NCBI GenBank assembly: GCA_035536775.1
Contig: DATLNM010000024.1
Coordinates: 1 to 10,136 of the forward strand
Direction: 5' to 3'
Length of the DNA: 10,136 nt
Source: DATLNM01 sp035536775
Lineage (GTDB): Bacteria > Actinomycetota > CADDZG01 > WHSQ01
Shown here: piece by piece, positions 1-7,016 of the stretch
Layout of the letters: each line of letters opens with the position of its first letter
How positions within the stretch are numbered: position 1 is the stretch's first letter
The notes under the pieces: model-generated
Seen by the model: the letters and a program-made list of their open reading frames with translations, nothing else
What the model was told of the DNA's origin: nothing
The model's database searches: none
Program-made: the position numbers and the translations under genes

Positions 1-30
1 GAGCGCGCGGTCGACGTCGACCGCGCGCTC
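1..30. repeat. Perfect 30-bp palindrome inside glnD
   Basis: Bases 1-15 (GAGCGCGCGGTCGAC) are exactly reverse-complementary to bases 16-30, with no spacer and no mismatch; all 15 pairs were checked. The segment codes for ERAVDVDRAL of GlnD, just before the nucleotidyltransferase motif. Base 1 is the window edge, so the palindrome could be longer upstream. Function is unknown. It may be a by-product of GC/CG-rich codons, a binding or cruciform site, or a join artefact. Confidence 0.9.
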
Positions 31-2436
31 GCGCGCCTTGCCGAGGAAGTTCTTGGCCCCCGCCCCGAGGCCGCCGTCGTCGCGGTAGGCGGTTACGGCC
101 GTGGCGAGCTCGCTCCGCACTCCGATATCGATCTCCTGCTCCTGCTGGCCCCTCGGGCGAAGGTCTCCACCGCGACACTGCGTGGCTTCCTGTATCCCCT
201 GTGGGACGCCGGGTGGCAGGTCGGTCACGCGGTGCGCGGACCCAAGGAGGCGGTCGAGCTCAGCAGCGAGGACCTCGATGCCGCCACGGCACTGTTATCG
301 GCACGGCTGGTGGCGGGTGACGAGGAACTCTTTGCGGAGCTCGCGGAGAGACGCGCGCGCTGGTTGAAACGCAACAGCAAGATCTTGGTCAGACGGATCG
401 TCGAGACAACCAGAGAACGACATGCGCGCATGGATCGCGCTGGATGGGCACTCGCGCCAGAGCTGAAAGAGGATCGCGGCGGGCTTCGGGATGTCCATGC
501 ATGCGAATGGGTTCTGGCGATCGCCGGCGAAGGAGAGCTCCCAAAAGAGCTCGTCGCGGCGGCTGGGGTGCTGACCGCAGCGCGCGAGGCCCTGCATGCC
601 GAGACGAAGAGGAAGCGCGACCGGCTATCGATCCATCTTCAACCCGCCGTCGCCCGGCGTCTGTCACTGGCGTCCGACGAGAGCATCGAGGAGCTCTCGA
701 GCGATAGCGGAGCCGACAAGCTCATCGGCGATAGCGGAGCCGACAAGCTAATGGCGGAGGTGCACACCTCGGCGCGCACGATCGAGCATGTGGCTGCCGC
801 GACCCTCGCGGCGTGGACCGAACGGCTCACCGCGGGACCGAGGCGCTCGGGGACCCGTTCGCTCGTTGGTCCAGGGGTGTGGTTGGAGGACGGCCGTCTG
901 AGTCATGACCGCGCCGCGGCACCGTCCGCGAGCGCCGGTATGGCTCTGATCGCAGCGGTGTCGCTGACGGGGCGAGAGCTCGACGCGGGATCCATGGACT
1001 GGGTACGCGCGTGCTTCTCCGGCCCCCCTCCCGACCATTGGGAAGGTGATCTGCGAGCCGCGTTCCGGTCGCTACTGGCGGGTCCCCACAGCGCGTCCGG
1101 TCTCGAGCTTCTGGATCATGTCGGAGGTTTCCAGCATCTCCTGCCGGAGTGGGCGCGCATCCGTGGGCGCGCGCAACACGATCCCTATCATCGGTTCACC
1201 GTCGACGGGCATTCATTCATCGCGGTGGAGAACGTCACTCGGTGCTGCACCGACACACCCGAGGCCGCCGATGCAGCCGCCCTCTCCGGTGATACCGGCA
1301 ATCTCTACTTAGCCACTCTTTTTCATGATGTCGGCAAGGGCTCGGGGGAAGACCACTCGGTTGCGGGCGAGAGGATCGCGCGGACTTTGTGCGTTCGGAT
1401 GGGCCTCTCGGATGGCGACACCGACGAAGTTACTCATCTCGTACGTCATCACCTGTTGCTGGTAGATACGGCAACGCGTCGCGACCTCAGCGACGGCGCG
1501 ATCATCGCGCGCGTCACCGAGACCGTCGGGACGCCGAGAGCGCTGAGGCACTTTTTCGTCCTTTCGATCGCGGATGGGCGCGCAACGGGCCCTGAGGGGT
1601 GGACGTCGTGGAAGGCGGCCCTGGTTCTGGAGCTGTACCGCAAGGTCCTCGTCGCGCTGGAAACCGGCGAGATCCCTGCGCGCAGCGATGTATCGGCACG
1701 TGCACGCGAGCTCGAGGCATACGAACCTCTTCTCTCCGGACGCGCCGAGGAAGTCCTGGCGACGCTCCCCCACTCGTACATGGCCTCGACAACGGTCTCA
1801 GACATGGCCGACGACGTCAGGATGTTGCTCCATCCCCCCAGCGCAGGCGAGATCCGGTGCCGGATCGAACGCTCGACGGAGCCCGGTCTGTCCGTGCTCA
1901 CCGTGTGCCTGCCCGACCGACCCGGAACACTGGCACGCACCGCCGGCGTCTTGGCCCTGAACCGCGTCTCGGTGATGAGCGCGCAGGCTTACTCGACCTC
2001 GACGGGCGTCGCGTTGGAACGTTTCATCGTCTCGATCCCGGAGGGGTCCGATCACGCCCGGCTCGAAACCGATCTCGAAGCCGCCTACTCGGGCCGGCTC
2101 GCGCTCGAAGCTCGGCTCGAACGCAAGGTACGCGAATACGGCGCGCCGAAAGACATGACGCCTGAAGTGCGGGTCGTAGCCAGTGCCTCGGAGCATTCGA
2201 CCGTCATCGAGGTACGCGCCCCAGACGCGATCGGGCTTCTCTACGCGCTGACCGCGGCCCTGAGCGAGCTCGACCTCGATATCCACATCGCCAAGATCGA
2301 CACCCTCGGCCACCGTGTGGTCGATGTCTTCTACGTCCGGACGCGCTGGGGCGACAAGCTCGACGACGCGCAGACCGCAGAGGTCGCGCGCTCGATCGAA
2401 CATCGCATCGCCCGCCTGTTCGGACGCGACGCATAA
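1..2436 (+). CDS. glnD: [Protein-PII] uridylyl/adenylyltransferase and nucleotide-removing enzyme GlnD (5' partial)
   Basis: Cytosolic bifunctional enzyme that modifies and demodifies the nitrogen signal protein PII in response to glutamine. In characterised actinobacteria (Streptomyces, Corynebacterium) GlnD adenylylates rather than uridylylates PII, so the nucleotide here is uncertain. The frame is open from base 1, giving 811 visible residues; only a short N-terminus seems missing. Domains in visible-residue order: nucleotidyltransferase motif GGYGRGELAPHSDIDLLL at 30-47 with metal-binding D42 and D44; the linker motif KEDRGGLRDVH near 155-165; HD phosphohydrolase domain with YHRFTVDGH near 395 and H442-D443 in FHDVGKG; ACT domain 1 from about 630 (PDRPGTLA); ACT domain 2 from about 733 (PDAIGLLYAL). 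The stop lies 7 nt from the stop of the convergent amidase, with no terminator between them. Odd points are a 30-bp palindrome at the visible start and a 27-nt tandem duplication between the nucleotidyltransferase and HD regions. An internal ATG start near 430, or GTG at 232, would lose the catalytic motif and is rejected. Confidence 0.96.
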   Translation, partial: ERAVDVDRALARLAEEVLGPRPEAAVVAVGGYGRGELAPHSDIDLLLLLAPRAKVSTATLRGFLYPLWDAGWQVGHAVRGPKEAVELSSEDLDAATALLSARLVAGDEELFAELAERRARWLKRNSKILVRRIVETTRERHARMDRAGWALAPELKEDRGGLRDVHACEWVLAIAGEGELPKELVAAAGVLTAAREALHAETKRKRDRLSIHLQPAVARRLSLASDESIEELSSDSGADKLIGDSGADKLMAEVHTSARTIEHVAAATLAAWTERLTAGPRRSGTRSLVGPGVWLEDGRLSHDRAAAPSASAGMALIAAVSLTGRELDAGSMDWVRACFSGPPPDHWEGDLRAAFRSLLAGPHSASGLELLDHVGGFQHLLPEWARIRGRAQHDPYHRFTVDGHSFIAVENVTRCCTDTPEAADAAALSGDTGNLYLATLFHDVGKGSGEDHSVAGERIARTLCVRMGLSDGDTDEVTHLVRHHLLLVDTATRRDLSDGAIIARVTETVGTPRALRHFFVLSIADGRATGPEGWTSWKAALVLELYRKVLVALETGEIPARSDVSARARELEAYEPLLSGRAEEVLATLPHSYMASTTVSDMADDVRMLLHPPSAGEIRCRIERSTEPGLSVLTVCLPDRPGTLARTAGVLALNRVSVMSAQAYSTSTGVALERFIVSIPEGSDHARLETDLEAAYSGRLALEARLERKVREYGAPKDMTPEVRVVASASEHSTVIEVRAPDAIGLLYALTAALSELDLDIHIAKIDTLGHRVVDVFYVRTRWGDKLDDAQTAEVARSIEHRIARLFGRDA
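701..754 (+). repeat. Two-copy 27-nt tandem duplication within glnD
   Basis: Copy 1 is 701-727 and copy 2 is 728-754. The first 22 nt of each are identical and the last five differ at two positions. The period is a multiple of three, so the frame is kept; the protein reads SDSGADKLI followed by GDSGADKLM (about residues 235-252). It lies in the variable stretch between the nucleotidyltransferase and HD domains, where length changes are probably tolerated. The near identity at the DNA level suggests a recent slippage or duplication event. Confidence 0.9.
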
Positions 2437-2443
2437 GCAGGAC

Positions 2444-3802
2444 CTATGGCAGCGGCGCGATCCTGTTCGCGAAGACCCCCTCCGTTGCAGCCTCGAACGC
2501 GGCTCCTAACGCGAGGACAACATGGTCGTTGCCGCGCGCGCCCGACAGGCTCATGTTCGTCGTCAGGAGGTCATCGAGGCGGCCACACGGTACCGACAGA
2601 CACGGGACACCACCCAGGTTCATCGGGCCGTTCCACGCGATGTTGGCGAGATCGACATGCGTCTCGCCCGAGGGGACCTCGACAACCGGATCGTCGACCG
2701 GAGGAGGCCGCGTCGGAACGGTTGGCGTGATGACCACATCGACGTCACCGAAGACACCCTCCCACGCGGCCCGAAGTGACTCCTGCACCGCGAGACCCCC
2801 GCCGCGATCTTCGGGCGTCATCGCAGCTCCGAGCATCAGCACATTCAACGTCTGTGGTTGGAACGCCTCGGGAGTCTCGACGAGCGCGGTGGCAAGAGCA
2901 TCGGCGGTCATCGGCGGAAGGATGAGCGCGATAGCGGGCCCCGACATCTCGACGCCCGGGATGTCGACGTCGACGACCGACGCGACCAGGTCTCGGATAA
3001 CGCCGATCCCCTCTTCGACCGCAGCGAGGACCTCAGGTTGGACATCTTCGAAGAAGTACCGGCGCGCGACGCCGACCCTCAGCCCCGAGACATCGACCGA
3101 CTCTTGCTCCTCGCCGACAAGCACCTCGAACAACTGCTTCACACCGGCCACAGAGCGAGCGATGGGGCCCGCGTGGTCGATCGGGCAGTGCTCACCTGAG
3201 AACCCACGCAACGAGACGCGGCCAAACGTGGGCTTGAGGCCCGTCAGCCCGCAATAGGCCGACGGCACACGGATCGACCCGCCCGCATCGGTGCCGACCG
3301 CGACCGGGACGATCCCAGCCGCCACCGCCGCGGCCGACCCGCCGCTGGATCCTCCGGGAGAGAGATTCAGGTCCCAGGGGTTACGGATCGGACCGCTCGC
3401 GGTGATAGCCGACGTTGTCCCGAGCCCGTACTCGTGGAGGTTCGTCCGCCCCACCACCACGGCCCCCGCGCCCCTCAGACGGTCGAAGATCTCAGCGGTG
3501 CCACTGAGCCAGGTCGCGTGGGCTTTCGAGCCACAAGTGGGGACGCGTCCCCCGTCCACGAACATGTCTTTGACGGCGACCGGCAGTCCGGCGAAGGAAC
3601 CGGAAGCCTCCCCGGCCTCGGCGGGCGCCTCCGGCCTCAGCTCAACAAAGGCATTCAGCGCCGACCATTGGGCCGCCCGGTCCTGGGCGGCCAAGACCGC
3701 TTCCGGACCACGGGCCCTGTAATCCTCAGAAGAGGCTAGATTGGTGGAGTCCGGTATGGCTCCGGCTTCGGGCCGAGGAGTCACGACCGACCTTTCTCTC
3801 AC
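2444..3802 (-). CDS. Amidase-signature family hydrolase (GatA-like amidase)
   Basis: Probably a cytosolic amidohydrolase that splits a carboxamide to acid plus ammonia; the substrate cannot be read from sequence. The Ser-cisSer-Lys triad is complete: K78 in VAVKD, cis-Ser S152 in SPGGSSGGS, and nucleophile S176 in GTDAGGSIRVPS. The spacings (74 and 24 residues) match the family. At 452 residues it is ordinary for a stand-alone amidase. GatA of the tRNA amidotransferase is less likely because no gatB or gatC is beside it and the C-terminus is divergent. No signal peptide is seen. The GTG start at 3802 is only 11 nt from the GTG of the divergent CAP gene. A second in-frame GTG, codon 7 at 3784, has a better ribosome-binding site (GAAAGG six nt upstream) and may be the true start. 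It is convergent with glnD and probably its own transcription unit. Confidence 0.9.
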   Translation of the reverse strand: MRERSVVTPRPEAGAIPDSTNLASSEDYRARGPEAVLAAQDRAAQWSALNAFVELRPEAPAEAGEASGSFAGLPVAVKDMFVDGGRVPTCGSKAHATWLSGTAEIFDRLRGAGAVVVGRTNLHEYGLGTTSAITASGPIRNPWDLNLSPGGSSGGSAAAVAAGIVPVAVGTDAGGSIRVPSAYCGLTGLKPTFGRVSLRGFSGEHCPIDHAGPIARSVAGVKQLFEVLVGEEQESVDVSGLRVGVARRYFFEDVQPEVLAAVEEGIGVIRDLVASVVDVDIPGVEMSGPAIALILPPMTADALATALVETPEAFQPQTLNVLMLGAAMTPEDRGGGLAVQESLRAAWEGVFGDVDVVITPTVPTRPPPVDDPVVEVPSGETHVDLANIAWNGPMNLGGVPCLSVPCGRLDDLLTTNMSLSGARGNDHVVLALGAAFEAATEGVFANRIAPLP

Positions 3803-3813
3803 GGGGGACCTCA

Positions 3814-4365
3814 GTGGTTGGTGGGATGGTCGACGTAAGCCTTATGCGTCCTCGGCGCGCCCGCAAACTGATCCCCCTCGCCATCATCTCTGCCCTGCTC
3901 CTGATGCTCTCCCCATCCGCCCTGGCAGACTCCACGTGCTGGCGCTACCGCAAGAGCGAGCGTGACATGAGCGATCTGGTCGCAAAAGCCCGCAAGCACT
4001 ATCACGTCAAGCGACTGTCGCTCGACCCGGAGCTCTCCAAGGCGGCGCGCGCCCACACCCGCGAGATGATCCTCAAGGACCGGATGTACCACACGAGCTC
4101 CAAGGTCCTGGGGCGCCGGCTCTACAACTGGACGCTGATCGGCGAGAACATCGGGGCTAGCGGAACGGTGGAGGGCCTGTTCGCCGGCTTCATGCAGTCC
4201 CCGTCCCACCGGGATACGACCTACAACCACAGATGGCGCCACGTCGGGATCGGGATCCTCCAGTGGGAGGGGCGCTTGTGGGGAACCGTGCTGTTCTCGA
4301 CGGGCGGCGACCCCGAGACCACGCTCAACCTGCCCGACTGCTCCGAGGCCGACCCCGCCAGCTAG
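3814..4365 (+). CDS. Secreted CAP-domain (SCP/PR1, YkwD-like) protein, copy 1
   Basis: Extracellular CAP-superfamily protein; bacterial YkwD-like members have no settled biochemical role. The N-terminus is a signal peptide: basic RPRRARK, a hydrophobic run at about 19-35, and an ALA cleavage site near residue 39. The CAP domain spans about 50-162 with H81 (AHTREM), H93, E111 in IGENIG and H132 in SPSHRD, so the usual His/Glu cavity residues are present. C42 and C176 flank the domain and could form a disulfide. GTG 3814 (183 aa) has a GGGGGA ribosome-binding site five nt upstream. ATG 3826 and ATG 3844 are in-frame alternatives, and a start at 3844 gives a more typical signal peptide (173 aa) but lacks a clear Shine-Dalgarno. 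It is a paralogue of the next gene and divergent from the amidase. The stop codon lies inside an AGCT microsatellite. Confidence 0.88.
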   Translation: MVGGMVDVSLMRPRRARKLIPLAIISALLLMLSPSALADSTCWRYRKSERDMSDLVAKARKHYHVKRLSLDPELSKAARAHTREMILKDRMYHTSSKVLGRRLYNWTLIGENIGASGTVEGLFAGFMQSPSHRDTTYNHRWRHVGIGILQWEGRLWGTVLFSTGGDPETTLNLPDCSEADPAS

Positions 4366-4381
4366 CTAGCTAGCTAGCTAG
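4360..4381. repeat. AGCT tetranucleotide microsatellite spanning a stop codon
   Basis: The 22-nt tract is (AGCT) repeated five times plus AG. It begins in the last sense codon of the first CAP gene and supplies its TAG stop at 4363. Because four is not a multiple of three, TAG occurs in all three forward frames within the tract, so gain or loss of a unit would not lengthen the protein by more than a few residues. The unit is self-complementary. Confidence 0.95.
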
Positions 4382-4390
4382 TTCCATCGC

Positions 4391-4411
4391 GGGTCGGGGG
4401 CGGGGGTGGGG
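4391..4411 (+). other. Canonical G-quadruplex-forming motif
   Basis: Four guanine runs with very short loops lie on the plus strand: G3-TC-G5-C-G5-T-G4. This fits the G3+N1-7 rule and would be in the 3' untranslated part of the first CAP transcript or the leader of the second. Folding and function are inferred only from the pattern. Loops of one or two nt favour a stable parallel quadruplex. Confidence 0.7.
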
Positions 4412-4417
4412 CCGCCT

Positions 4418-4433
4418 ACAAAGGCCTATTTGT
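4418..4433. promoter_or_regulatory. Small inverted repeat between the CAP genes
   Basis: ACAAA and TTTGT form 5-bp arms around a 6-nt centre (GGCCTA). It lies just after the G-rich tract and 115 nt before the second CAP start. It could be an operator half-pair or a weak hairpin, but short arms like these also arise by chance. Confidence 0.25.
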
Positions 4434-4466
4434 CTCCAGAGTGGGTTTTTCAGGGCCTGATCGTTG

Positions 4467-4492
4467 CTTGAGATACCTATTCAAGTTTTTTT
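4467..4492 (+). terminator. Weak intrinsic-terminator-like hairpin between the CAP genes
   Basis: CTTGA (4467-4471) pairs with TCAAG (4481-4485) around a 9-nt loop and is followed directly by seven T residues (4486-4492), then six G residues. The stem is short and not GC-rich, so termination would be inefficient. It could end the first CAP transcript or act as an attenuator in the leader of the second. Confidence 0.4.
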
Positions 4493-4538
4493 GGGGGGTT
4501 GCCGAAACTCGGATTAGCGGACCGAACAGGCAAACGGC

Positions 4539-4542
4539 AGGA
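4539..4542 (+). promoter_or_regulatory. Ribosome-binding site deciding the start of the second CAP gene
   Basis: AGGA at 4539-4542 stands six nt before ATG 4549. The frame is open further upstream to GTG 4441, but that version would add 36 residues without a Shine-Dalgarno and bury the signal peptide, so 4549 is preferred. Confidence 0.75.
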
Positions 4543-4548
4543 CGGACC

Positions 4549-5034
4549 ATGAGGCGCACTCACATCGTGTTGGTTGTGGTGGCAGGGCTTTTGCTGCCTC
4601 TTTTCACCGCGTCTCCTGCCGCCCCCGCATGCTCCGGAACCGCCAACACCGCCGAGAAGGGCTTCTTCTCGAAGATGAACGCCGAGCGCAAGAAGAAGGG
4701 CAAGGTGCCCCTCAAGCTTGATACCCAGCTGTCCAAGCCGGCGAAGCTGCACACCAAAGAGATGATCAACAAGGGCACGCTCGAGCACACCCCCGACGAC
4801 GTCCTAGCGAAGCGCGTGACGAACTGGAAGATCATCGGCGAGAACGTGGGCGTCGGCGGCGACGTGAAATCTCTGCACGATGCGTTCATGAACTCCCCCA
4901 GCCACCGCGACAACATCCTGTTCTCGGACTATCGCTATGTGGGTGTCGGCGCGCGCAAGGCCGATGGCAAGCTGTGGGTCACCGTCATCTTCGAATCCGT
5001 CAACGATCCGGGAACGACCGTCACCAATTGCTAG
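4549..5034 (+). CDS. Secreted CAP-domain (SCP/PR1, YkwD-like) protein, copy 2
   Basis: Second exported CAP protein, 161 residues, probably extracellular and of unknown activity. The signal peptide is MRRTH followed by a hydrophobic run (residues 6-20) and an alanine/proline-rich cleavage region ending near residue 27. The CAP domain covers about 36-150 with H68 (LHTKEM), H80 (EHT), E98 in IGENVG and H119 in SPSHRDNIL. C28 and C161 bracket the domain exactly as the cysteine pair does in the upstream copy, suggesting a shared disulfide. Shared motifs with copy 1 (LSK, NW-IGEN, SPSHRD, VG-G) mark the two as tandem paralogues that have diverged. This copy is more lysine-rich (ERKKKGK at 46-52) and retains the full NIL motif after SPSHRD that copy 1 lost. 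It ends 50 nt before the convergent cell-wall amidase; no strong terminator is seen in that gap. Confidence 0.9.
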   Translation: MRRTHIVLVVVAGLLLPLFTASPAAPACSGTANTAEKGFFSKMNAERKKKGKVPLKLDTQLSKPAKLHTKEMINKGTLEHTPDDVLAKRVTNWKIIGENVGVGGDVKSLHDAFMNSPSHRDNILFSDYRYVGVGARKADGKLWVTVIFESVNDPGTTVTNC

Positions 5035-5084
5035 GCGTGCACCTCAGCCTCAGCGTCATCCTCGGGCCTATCTAAGACGTTCGT

Positions 5085-6896
5085 TCAAGACCCCGGGTCG
5101 ATGCGGAACAGGAACGGTGAGCTCTCGCCCGCCGCGTGATCCCCATCTCTCGGAAACTTCGTCACCGCGCGGAAGGTCGTTCCCGGAACCAGGTGCGGGG
5201 GGATCACGAAGTCGTGACGGTACCGACTCGATATGTCAAGACGGCGGCGCACAGTCTCGACGACACGGTACGTCCCGGCGCTGTCGAGATAAGTGATGCC
5301 GAGCTTCACTGGAGCGCCGGTGTGCGATGGCGTCACTTCACCCACAAGGGAGACGACGGTCGTTCCTTGAGGGAACTCACGTACGCCCCCGTGGTCGACG
5401 TTCTCCCCTTCGGCACCGAGCGCGATGACGGGATGAACGCGCACCTTCACGAGCTCGCTCTGTGAACCCCAGATCGACCCCTCACCACGCCACGCGGCGA
5501 CGACCTGGAGGTTCGCCGCCGGGGTCACCGCAAAGCTGAAGCTGCCATCCGCGCCCGTCGATGCGCGGTTCGCCTCGGCCCACGGGGCATCCCCTTCGCG
5601 TTGGTAGACAACGATGTCGCGCAGCGGCAACGCGGCTCCCGACACCGAGTCTGTTAGGCGTCCCGCAAAGGTGATCTGGTCGCCGTATCCGGCGCGCGTC
5701 GCCGACGGCGTGAGTACCAAGCCCGAAGACGACTTCCCAGTGCCTACCGCAGTCGCTGTATCACGACGGATGTCGGGCAACGCGCGATAGAGCATGCGGC
5801 CGGGGCACGCGGTTTGCCCCGCGTCGCGGTGCCCCGCTATGACATTCAGCTTTCGAGTGGTTCCGGTGTCGGGGTTCCGGTAGGTGTGTTGACCCAAAGG
5901 ATCGAGATCGTGGCGATCGGCCTCCCATGCAAGGAGCTCCGCCAGGGACCTCCTCATCTCCGGCGGAGGTGAGACGTCCTCGAACATGCCCATCAGGCTG
6001 ATCCCCACGCTGCCGCTGTTGAAGGACGCGACGTGCGCGCCGGCGACAACGTCTCCAGTGCGCGACTCCGAGGTATGTGTTTCCCAGTATCCGTAACGGC
6101 GCGCCCAACGACCCTCGAAGATGGTGCCGTCCCACCCGATCACGAAGTTGTAGCCGATGTCGCACCATCCCCGTCTCACGGTGTGGAACCAATAGACGGC
6201 GCGCATCGTCGCGGCGGGATCGGCATCGAAGTTCGAGCCCGCGGTGTGATGGACGAACATCTGTTGCAGCGGCCAGAAGCGGCGCACGCAGTCGCCCGAA
6301 GTGGATTTCACCGATTCATCGGCGCCCCACTCCGCCCTCGTGACGATCCGTGGGTCGTCCGCGGAAGTCGCGGTCGGCTGTGGGGCTGGGGCGGACGCGC
6401 GCAAGGGGCCATCCACGGTGTTGAGGTAATCGAGCCGGACGCGGCGCACCGGAGCGCCGCTTCGGAGCGGACGCCATTGGACCGCCAGCACGCGTCCCAC
6501 CGCGAGCATCCCCGAGAAGTGTTCGGTCGACTCAGCATCGCCACGGCGACCCAGACGGGCCTCGTCAGGGTGCTCCCCGACCCGCTGCCACATGGAGGGC
6601 GTGGCCTCGCCTACTTCCAGGTAGCGGTAACGGAACCCGTCCGTCGAGCCGCGCCACGACCACAGCAGATGGGTCGAAACGAACTCGAGTGGCGTGAGGC
6701 GCCCCACCGAAGGGCTGAGCCGACGGGTCATCGTGATCGGGATCGCCCGGTTTGAGACGGAGGAGGCATCTGGGTTAGTCGGAACCGCGCGGGCCGAGCT
6801 CACGGCGCCGGGGCCGGCCGCGACCTCGACGACGCTGGTCAGCACGAGAAGGACGATGACCGTCCACCTGCGTACGTCACCGGCTCCATGCCGCAT
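5085..6896 (-). CDS. Secreted N-acetylmuramoyl-L-alanine amidase (PGRP/Amidase_2) with C-terminal Ig-like domains
   Basis: Zinc hydrolase expected to cut the amide between N-acetylmuramate and L-alanine of peptidoglycan, outside the membrane. The 603 residues divide into a signal peptide (1-37, hydrophobic 12-27, cleavage near SARA); a beta-rich N-terminal region (about 60-165) of the type often preceding actinobacterial PGRP domains; the PGRP domain (about 183-380) starting with IVTRAEWGAD; and two Ig-like repeats (about 392-487 and 490-600). Zinc ligands are H216 (HHTAG), H356 (GHRD) and C364 (TACPG), and Y249 (GYNF) is the usual catalytic tyrosine, so the enzyme looks active. C203 and C245 may form a disulfide. 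ATG 6896 is the only reasonable start. A strong AGGAGGG lies 12 nt upstream, a rather long spacing, and overlaps a small hairpin. The Ig-like domains probably serve wall or surface attachment. Confidence 0.92.
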   Translation of the reverse strand: MRHGAGDVRRWTVIVLLVLTSVVEVAAGPGAVSSARAVPTNPDASSVSNRAIPITMTRRLSPSVGRLTPLEFVSTHLLWSWRGSTDGFRYRYLEVGEATPSMWQRVGEHPDEARLGRRGDAESTEHFSGMLAVGRVLAVQWRPLRSGAPVRRVRLDYLNTVDGPLRASAPAPQPTATSADDPRIVTRAEWGADESVKSTSGDCVRRFWPLQQMFVHHTAGSNFDADPAATMRAVYWFHTVRRGWCDIGYNFVIGWDGTIFEGRWARRYGYWETHTSESRTGDVVAGAHVASFNSGSVGISLMGMFEDVSPPPEMRRSLAELLAWEADRHDLDPLGQHTYRNPDTGTTRKLNVIAGHRDAGQTACPGRMLYRALPDIRRDTATAVGTGKSSSGLVLTPSATRAGYGDQITFAGRLTDSVSGAALPLRDIVVYQREGDAPWAEANRASTGADGSFSFAVTPAANLQVVAAWRGEGSIWGSQSELVKVRVHPVIALGAEGENVDHGGVREFPQGTTVVSLVGEVTPSHTGAPVKLGITYLDSAGTYRVVETVRRRLDISSRYRHDFVIPPHLVPGTTFRAVTKFPRDGDHAAGESSPFLFRIDPGS

Positions 6897-6908
6897 CGGT
6901 CTCTTTAG

Positions 6909-6926
6909 CCCTCCTGAGTCGTCAGG
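6909..6926 (-). promoter_or_regulatory. Shine-Dalgarno of the cell-wall amidase gene within a small hairpin
   Basis: Read on the minus strand, the leader has CCTGA-CGAC-TCAGG immediately continued by AGGG, so the 3' arm of a 5-bp, 4-nt-loop hairpin contains the first part of AGGAGGG. The ATG follows 12 nt later. Partial masking of the ribosome-binding site is possible, but the hairpin is short. Confidence 0.4.
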
Positions 6927-6977
6927 CGCAGTCGGCCCCCTCGAGGCGCGCGCCCGTCTCTCGTTTATCGACCCCCG

Positions 6978-6991
6978 AAGGAGCCCTCCTT
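6978..6991. promoter_or_regulatory. Inverted repeat AAGGAG-CC-CTCCTT
   Basis: Perfect 6-bp arms around a 2-nt centre in the divergent control region, about 80 nt upstream of the cell-wall amidase start. It could be an operator for that gene. No known consensus was recognised. Confidence 0.35.
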
Positions 6992-7016
6992 AGGGATACC
7001 CCCTCAGCGCCGCTCT

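Noticed and set aside
1798..2403. Minus-strand frame of 201 codons opposite the glnD ACT domains
   Set aside because: No domain, and it overlaps conserved ACT coding on the plus strand.
2529..3257. Plus-strand frame of 242 codons opposite the amidase
   Set aside because: Ser/Thr/Arg-rich composition typical of a shadow. The amidase triad is on the other strand.
4441..4548. GTG 4441 start for the second CAP protein
   Set aside because: It would place 36 residues before a clear signal peptide and has no ribosome-binding site; ATG 4549 has AGGA six nt upstream.
4500..4548. c-di-GMP (GEMM) or c-di-AMP (ydaO) riboswitch in the second CAP gene leader, suggested by GCAAACGG and by the cell-wall gene context
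   Set aside because: Only a short fragment resembles GEMM, the rest of the consensus is absent and the ATG follows at once. No ydaO core was found.
5035..5084. Terminator between the second CAP gene and the PGRP amidase
   Set aside because: Only a short CCTCAG direct repeat is visible; no stem followed by a T-run on either strand.
6033..6755. Plus-strand frame of 240 codons opposite the PGRP amidase
   Set aside because: Arg/Gly/Pro-rich shadow with no recognisable domain. The minus-strand frame has a signal peptide and all catalytic residues.
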